A DNA stretch of 64,000 nucleotides from Hydnum rufescens UP504 (Eukaryota > Basidiomycota > Agaricomycetes > Cantharellales > Hydnaceae). The stretch is from positions 302,696 through 366,695 of the forward strand of contig MU128916.1 of assembly GCA_014904985.1 (NCBI GenBank), in the 5' to 3' direction. A program made the translations under genes and the position numbers. Of the stretch, positions 59,664 to 64,000 are shown one piece after another (within the stretch, counting starts at the first letter, position 1; every line of letters starts with the position of its first letter). The notes under the pieces were generated by a model. That model was not told where the DNA came from and searched no databases. It saw only the letters and a list, made by a program, of their open reading frames with translations.

Positions 59664-60184
59664 TCAGAACTCTTGAGGCACACTAGTCTAGAATGCATAT
59701 CTAAACCATTTCCCTCTATCCTGTACATGAGACAATTCTCTGTCCATCAATGGCACTTCAACAGGCCACCTCAAACTCCATTTCTTTATGCCTTACCTAA
59801 ACTTGGCAATAGCAATCCAACTTGCTTTGCTCCCCAACCAATCCCATGTGCATCTACTGCCTCAAGAGCAATACATGACTCTGGATTATGTAACATGATC
59901 CATGATAGGCTTTGGCTGCAGACTAGTCACATGACAAATAGGGGTTAATGTGGCACCCTCAAGGAGTAATCACTTGACTTAAGCAGGGTTCAAAGCAGGC
60001 CAATGCAAAAGACAATACACCCCAGCTGTATTATCCACTACACTGAACTGGCAATACAACTACCTGAAATTTCTTATATATATAATACCAACTTTATCTG
60101 CTGCCAAGTTGCCAGGTGAGCCAAATTTTCAGATTGCATCTGGTGTTCACAAAAGTCAAAAGCATGTGGCATAATTTCCCATGT
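59664..60184. other. AT-rich repeat-zone sequence
   Basis: No gene or known repeat recognised. A 110-codon plus-strand open frame (59616-59948) overlaps it without motifs. Confidence 0.4.
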
Positions 60185-60597
60185 TGTTACAAGTCATCCT
60201 CATAACCTCATCATGTGACCACACCACCACCTGGTTTGCTTACCATTCCCTTATTCATCCCTCTTTCCTTAATAATCCTTTTTACTAATCTCTCCTTGAT
60301 CTACTAGTATATAAGTAGATACTCCTGTATTCTCAGTCCCTTAGAAGATTGAGAATATATTGTCTTCAATTGTTTCTCTCCTTGTGAACTCATCTTGCTC
60401 CTCATGTTTGTGTCTCCCTCATGTATTAAGTCTCCTTGAGATTCCATCTATTTCCCTTGCTCTCTCACATAATGCATCATTCAGACCTTATGTAATCCTC
60501 ATGCCACAACTATCCTTGTCAATTGTACTAAGGGGCTATCCTTCATACTTGACCTGATTACAGAATCACCTCCTCATACTATGAACATCCCTTAACA
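60185..60597 (+). mobile_element. Solo LTR 3 (413 bp)
   Basis: TGTTACAAGTCATCC to CCCTTAACA; flanks CATGT and CCTGT match at four of five bases, consistent with an older target duplication. Shares the TATATAAGTAG and GAGAATATAT strings with copies 1 and 2 in the same orientation. Confidence 0.83.
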
Positions 60598-61599
60598 CCT
60601 GTGCCATATATAACAGGGTACCTAACATGGCAAACAAGAGGGGATTTCAGTTTATAAGCCCTGTAGGTCAGCAATTCCCTACATGGTAAATTAGGATGCA
60701 AGAATCCAATCAGTCCAGACATTGGAAACAGTGAGCAGAGGGGTGTAGATTCAGGCTTGCATTGCTAATGGGTGAGACAGTTTCTCCAACTTACAAATGC
60801 TTCTCATCAATAGAGGAAGGCCAGAGAATCCACAGGATCAAACATGGGCAGTAAGGTGCAAGGCTGTACTTGGGAGACATTGACATTGCTACCAAATGGA
60901 GATGAGGAGTGTAGTGAGAGTTATGGTATTTGTGCAAGACCTCCCCCTGATTACTCAGTGGGTGAGGACAAATTCAAGATACTGGCAAGCCTTAAATGCT
61001 CAGGTGAATAGAGGCAGCAGTGGGAAGAACACAGTGAAGTCCTTGATATTCTGCAGGCCCAAGCCTGTCTTTTATAGTATTTACAGGAGAGTAAAGAGCA
61101 CATGAAAAAAGGCTAAAGAAAAGAAAATGATGTCCAACTGTCAGTGGTGCCAGCAAGCAAAGAGTAAAAGATTGCCAGTGAAACCTGGCTGCAAGATCTA
61201 AAGAGTAGATTGGTGAGGTCATTGGCATAGCCCCACAGGGGTCACACTTGTCTCCAATGTTGTACCTGGCCACTTCTGCATCTGCTCACTCCAACAGAGT
61301 AGTTTTATTTTGGGTTGGTTTCTCATTGTTTACCCAAAATAGATCCATCTATTTCTCTGCAACAAAAACAAATGAAAATGATGAGTGAGGAACTAGTAGC
61401 TGTGCTCAATTCTGCTCACCTCCCCTGAACTTCTTTTATTTTTAACTTTTGTCACCCAACTGAGGACCTGAACCATTGTAGTAAATATGATTGCTGATAG
61501 GTGTGCTGCCAGCTGTCGGCGGGTTCGGCACTTGCCAGAGACCTCATCTAACCAGTTCAAAGATTGGGGCTTCATTCATTGATCCTTCGTGAAATAGCC
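60598..61599. other. AT-rich intergenic
   Basis: 1.0 kb with only short open frames (for example 60992-61273 minus) and no recognised motif or repeat. Confidence 0.4.
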
Positions 61600-62310
61600 T
61601 AGATGTACTGGGAGATGGATAAAGTCTTATGTTACCGAACGGACCCCTGGGAGGGGTAAGCGACCTGTTCGACAACCCTATGCGTGAGACAGTCGTGCTC
61701 GCATCTGGTGTGCTGCACGGAGGGGATTCCGTGGTGAAAGCGGTTCCCGGACTTGCTCCCGAGGATTGCTTTTAAGAAAGACGCGGGCGAATTGAAGAGC
61801 AGGTCCAGAATCGATGATTTCGGACTCGAGGCCGAGCCGACAATGAGGGCAACGCCGTCGCGGTTTATCGTCATAGACACACCGTGGAGTCAAGCAGACT
61901 GGATGGATCCCATCGCATTTTATATTACGAGAATGACTAAGCAAATCTGACTTGGGATTAAGCCCCGCCTCGAATAATCATGAAAACTGCGCACCATTGT
62001 CGACAAGTCAAATGAATGCAATGTCAATCTTTTCCGGCTTCCTTCGCAGTATCCAGGTTGGGTATATTTGGAGCTGGAGAACGAGGGGAAAGACGGTTGA
62101 CTGCCCGCGTCGCCGGCCAATATACCGTCGAGGTCTGATAAATAGGAATGGCGAAATTGTCAGATCAGCTTGCTGTGTTCTCGGAGCTGAAATTTGATGT
62201 CCAAGGTTGAACAGTAGTTTGGGGACATGGCGATCGCAGTGGACGAGTGGTACTGACCTAGGCACTTGAGACATCAAAGAAGGGCTCGTTACGCATGGAC
62301 TGGCTGAATC
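61600..62310 (-). pseudogene. Zn(II)2Cys6 transcription factor relic, copy C
   Basis: Minus-strand remnant matching the promoter, first exon, first intron and start of exon 2 of copies A and B. The shared upstream CTAGGTCAG and ATGTCCCCAAAC strings lie near 62220-62265. After joining, the DNA-binding region reads HSRNIKCDGIHPVCLT and then directly PRCVYDDKPRRRCP, so the segment carrying the fifth cysteine is deleted, and the frame is broken elsewhere. The match stops near 61600, equivalent to about 48020 in copy A. Not functional. Confidence 0.7.
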
Positions 62311-64000
62311 AGAAGCCACTTCGACACACATATGTGGGAATATTCAGAGCATTGGGTGGGCTCAAGGAAATTCACCAGCTCATCTTACATCAGCGCAGCG
62401 TCGTAGGTACTCGACGAGAAGATCCGGATGAACCCTGCGGCCAATGCCGGAATGTAGCGTCGAGATCCAGTCCAATGAAACACAACGATCCTACTTGGAT
62501 GTTGGCCAGGGAGTTTTTAGGATGTCTTCATGAGAGGTGTTCACCCACCGGAAGAATTACGCCTGAATCAGAGATTGAAACCGGTGTATAGTATACAGGA
62601 TAGAGGGATTACAAAAATTCCTCGCCTGTGAAACGACTTACTTTGTTACATGGCGTCTAAATTTTTGTGCACTGGCCATCCGTATCCCAAATGAGTGGTG
62701 CCCACGCATACACGAGTCTGTCCGGGAGTTCGATGCCAGCGAAACGAGCTGACTTGCTGAGAGCCCCTGACCGCAATGTGGCTAGCACCCTCAAACGCGA
62801 CTGACCCCTTGGCCGAGATGGAAGATATCGAGCCGTGAATTACTGTATCCTCAGTAGGACGCGTTCAGCAGGAGTAGTTACTCGATCGATCCACCTCGGC
62901 GCGTTTGCTGGTGGCGAGCGGACTTGTCCATTTCTTCCTCAACATCCAACTCACATATGAAGAACCCCCTTGAATAGAGCTCGATGACTGAATTGTTCAT
63001 TGAGGGATCAAATGAGTCATTAAGTAGGCGCCGGCCACACCTGTCCTCGCCTCCTAGTCGGGTCTTGAGTGCAATTGGTTCAGGGGGTTGATCTGATCTT
63101 TGGACTGTTATAGCCAACACATCAGCGCAATATCTCGCCAGGATCCAATATACAAGTACAATCTCTGATTTTCTCTACGACCCAGCTCTATTGTGGAAGA
63201 AGGATGATACTACAAGAGCCGGAAGGTTCGTGCGGCACTCCCGCTAGGGGCACAAGGCGAAAATTCCTCAAATGGGCCTCCGGGAGCACGATGCGCACCC
63301 CAATTAGGGGGGAACTATGCAAAAATCATACTACACTAATTCCCAGGCTCTGCCAGACTAGGAAACGGCGTCTGTTTTGTCAGAGCCCGGTAACTTCCGT
63401 GAATAGCGGTTACATCCGTGTTGTTTTTTCGCCTTGTACTCCTGACACCTAACTCCGCCCAATAACTCTTTGGTGTATGAACGAGTGGATGGTGGACAAC
63501 GGGTTGGGGTTTCGACCTGGTACTCGCTGGTCACTGGCGCTTATTCTCTCCATCCCGCAATTTTCTCCTCTCGGTATCCATACACTCCACCTGTGGAGGG
63601 CATCATCGGTTCTTGTCGGATGTCTGGTTGAAACCTTGTACAAGTCATATAGTATTGTCCGAGGTGTGTCTGTTCCGTGCAGCTGATACATTTTCTCGAT
63701 CCCCCACTTTCTAGTTTCTGTATCCGCGCATTTTCCTTTCTTAATGACTCACTAGGACGTGTTGTGAAGCAGCCGTCATCAAAGTCTCACAAGAATCGTA
63801 TGGTATCTTGTCCTTGACTTCTTGAGCAAGATACATGCTACATGGCGTAATACACATGCCGGTAGGTGGGTTCATGAGGTCCGCAATAATGGCTGATAGG
63901 GTTTGCGATTGGGATCGGAAATCAACAATCGCGTATGATGCCCTCGGTGGGGGGCGAGATTGTGTGACTGGGAGTCGTATTTTCTGGGAATTGTTCCATG
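62311..64000. other. Terminal intergenic region
   Basis: 1.7 kb with open frames of up to about 98 codons (for example 62878-63120 minus, 63449-63691 minus), none recognised. The string AATTAGGGGGGAACTATG and the following bases at 63300-63335 repeat the outer end of duplication arm A. Confidence 0.4.

Noticed and set aside
1..64000. CRISPR arrays, operons, bacterial-type defence or biosynthetic clusters
   Set aside because: The DNA is eukaryotic, with spliced genes throughout; no regularly spaced repeats or clustered pathway genes were seen.

Overview
This window is nuclear DNA of a filamentous basidiomycete, most likely an Agaricomycete. Nearly every conserved gene is cut by many short introns (about 45-65 nt, GT...AG with CTRAY-like branch sites). 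The gene set is fungal: RIT1, a Ral2-like kelch/BTB protein, a Zn(II)2Cys6 regulator and an ECL1-like zinc protein. GC is moderate, apart from an AT-richer stretch at about 56.5-61.5 kb. The genus cannot be fixed from the sequence alone. All calls come from reading conserved protein motifs across splice junctions; exon sums and phases were checked by hand and no search was run.

Layout. 1-18.2 kb is compact housekeeping DNA with eight genes in strict +/- alternation: exportin-T C-terminus (+), PRP1/PRP6 splicing factor (-), BZZ1 F-BAR/SH3 (+), CAF1/POP2 deadenylase (-), RIT1 initiator-tRNA modifier (+), eIF3e (-), MPDU1 (+), HUL5/UBE3C HECT ligase (-). 18.2-30.5 kb is gene-poor: one intron-containing tRNA-Thr(CGT) and one ECL1-like gene inside about 10 kb of microsatellites, homopolymers and otherwise empty sequence. 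30.5-44.8 kb holds a divergent pair (paraoxonase-like esterase / MON1), a kelch-BTB gene and a CHFR-type RING ligase. 44.9-53.8 kb is a roughly 3.9-kb inverted duplication of a Zn(II)2Cys6 transcription factor. The minus copy is mostly readable, the plus copy is a pseudogene, and a third truncated relic lies at 61.6-62.3 kb. 54.3-57.5 kb holds an unrecognised multi-exon gene whose 5' end is broken by a solo LTR. 57.4-60.6 kb contains three solo LTRs of one family, each with a target-site duplication, and a long hairpin element with one LTR nested inside it.

Functional links. Several genes belong to RNA life: tRNA export, splicing, deadenylation, initiator-tRNA tagging and translation initiation. 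Others belong to membrane traffic and protein turnover: BZZ1 in endocytosis, MON1 in Rab7 activation, and HUL5 and the RING protein in ubiquitination. This is neighbourhood, not an operon. Conserved ORFs are interrupted by several single-base frame breaks, mostly at homopolymers (PRP1, MON1, kelch gene, unknown gene). These look more like residual assembly errors than real gene death, and they set a limit on trust in any single-base claim here.
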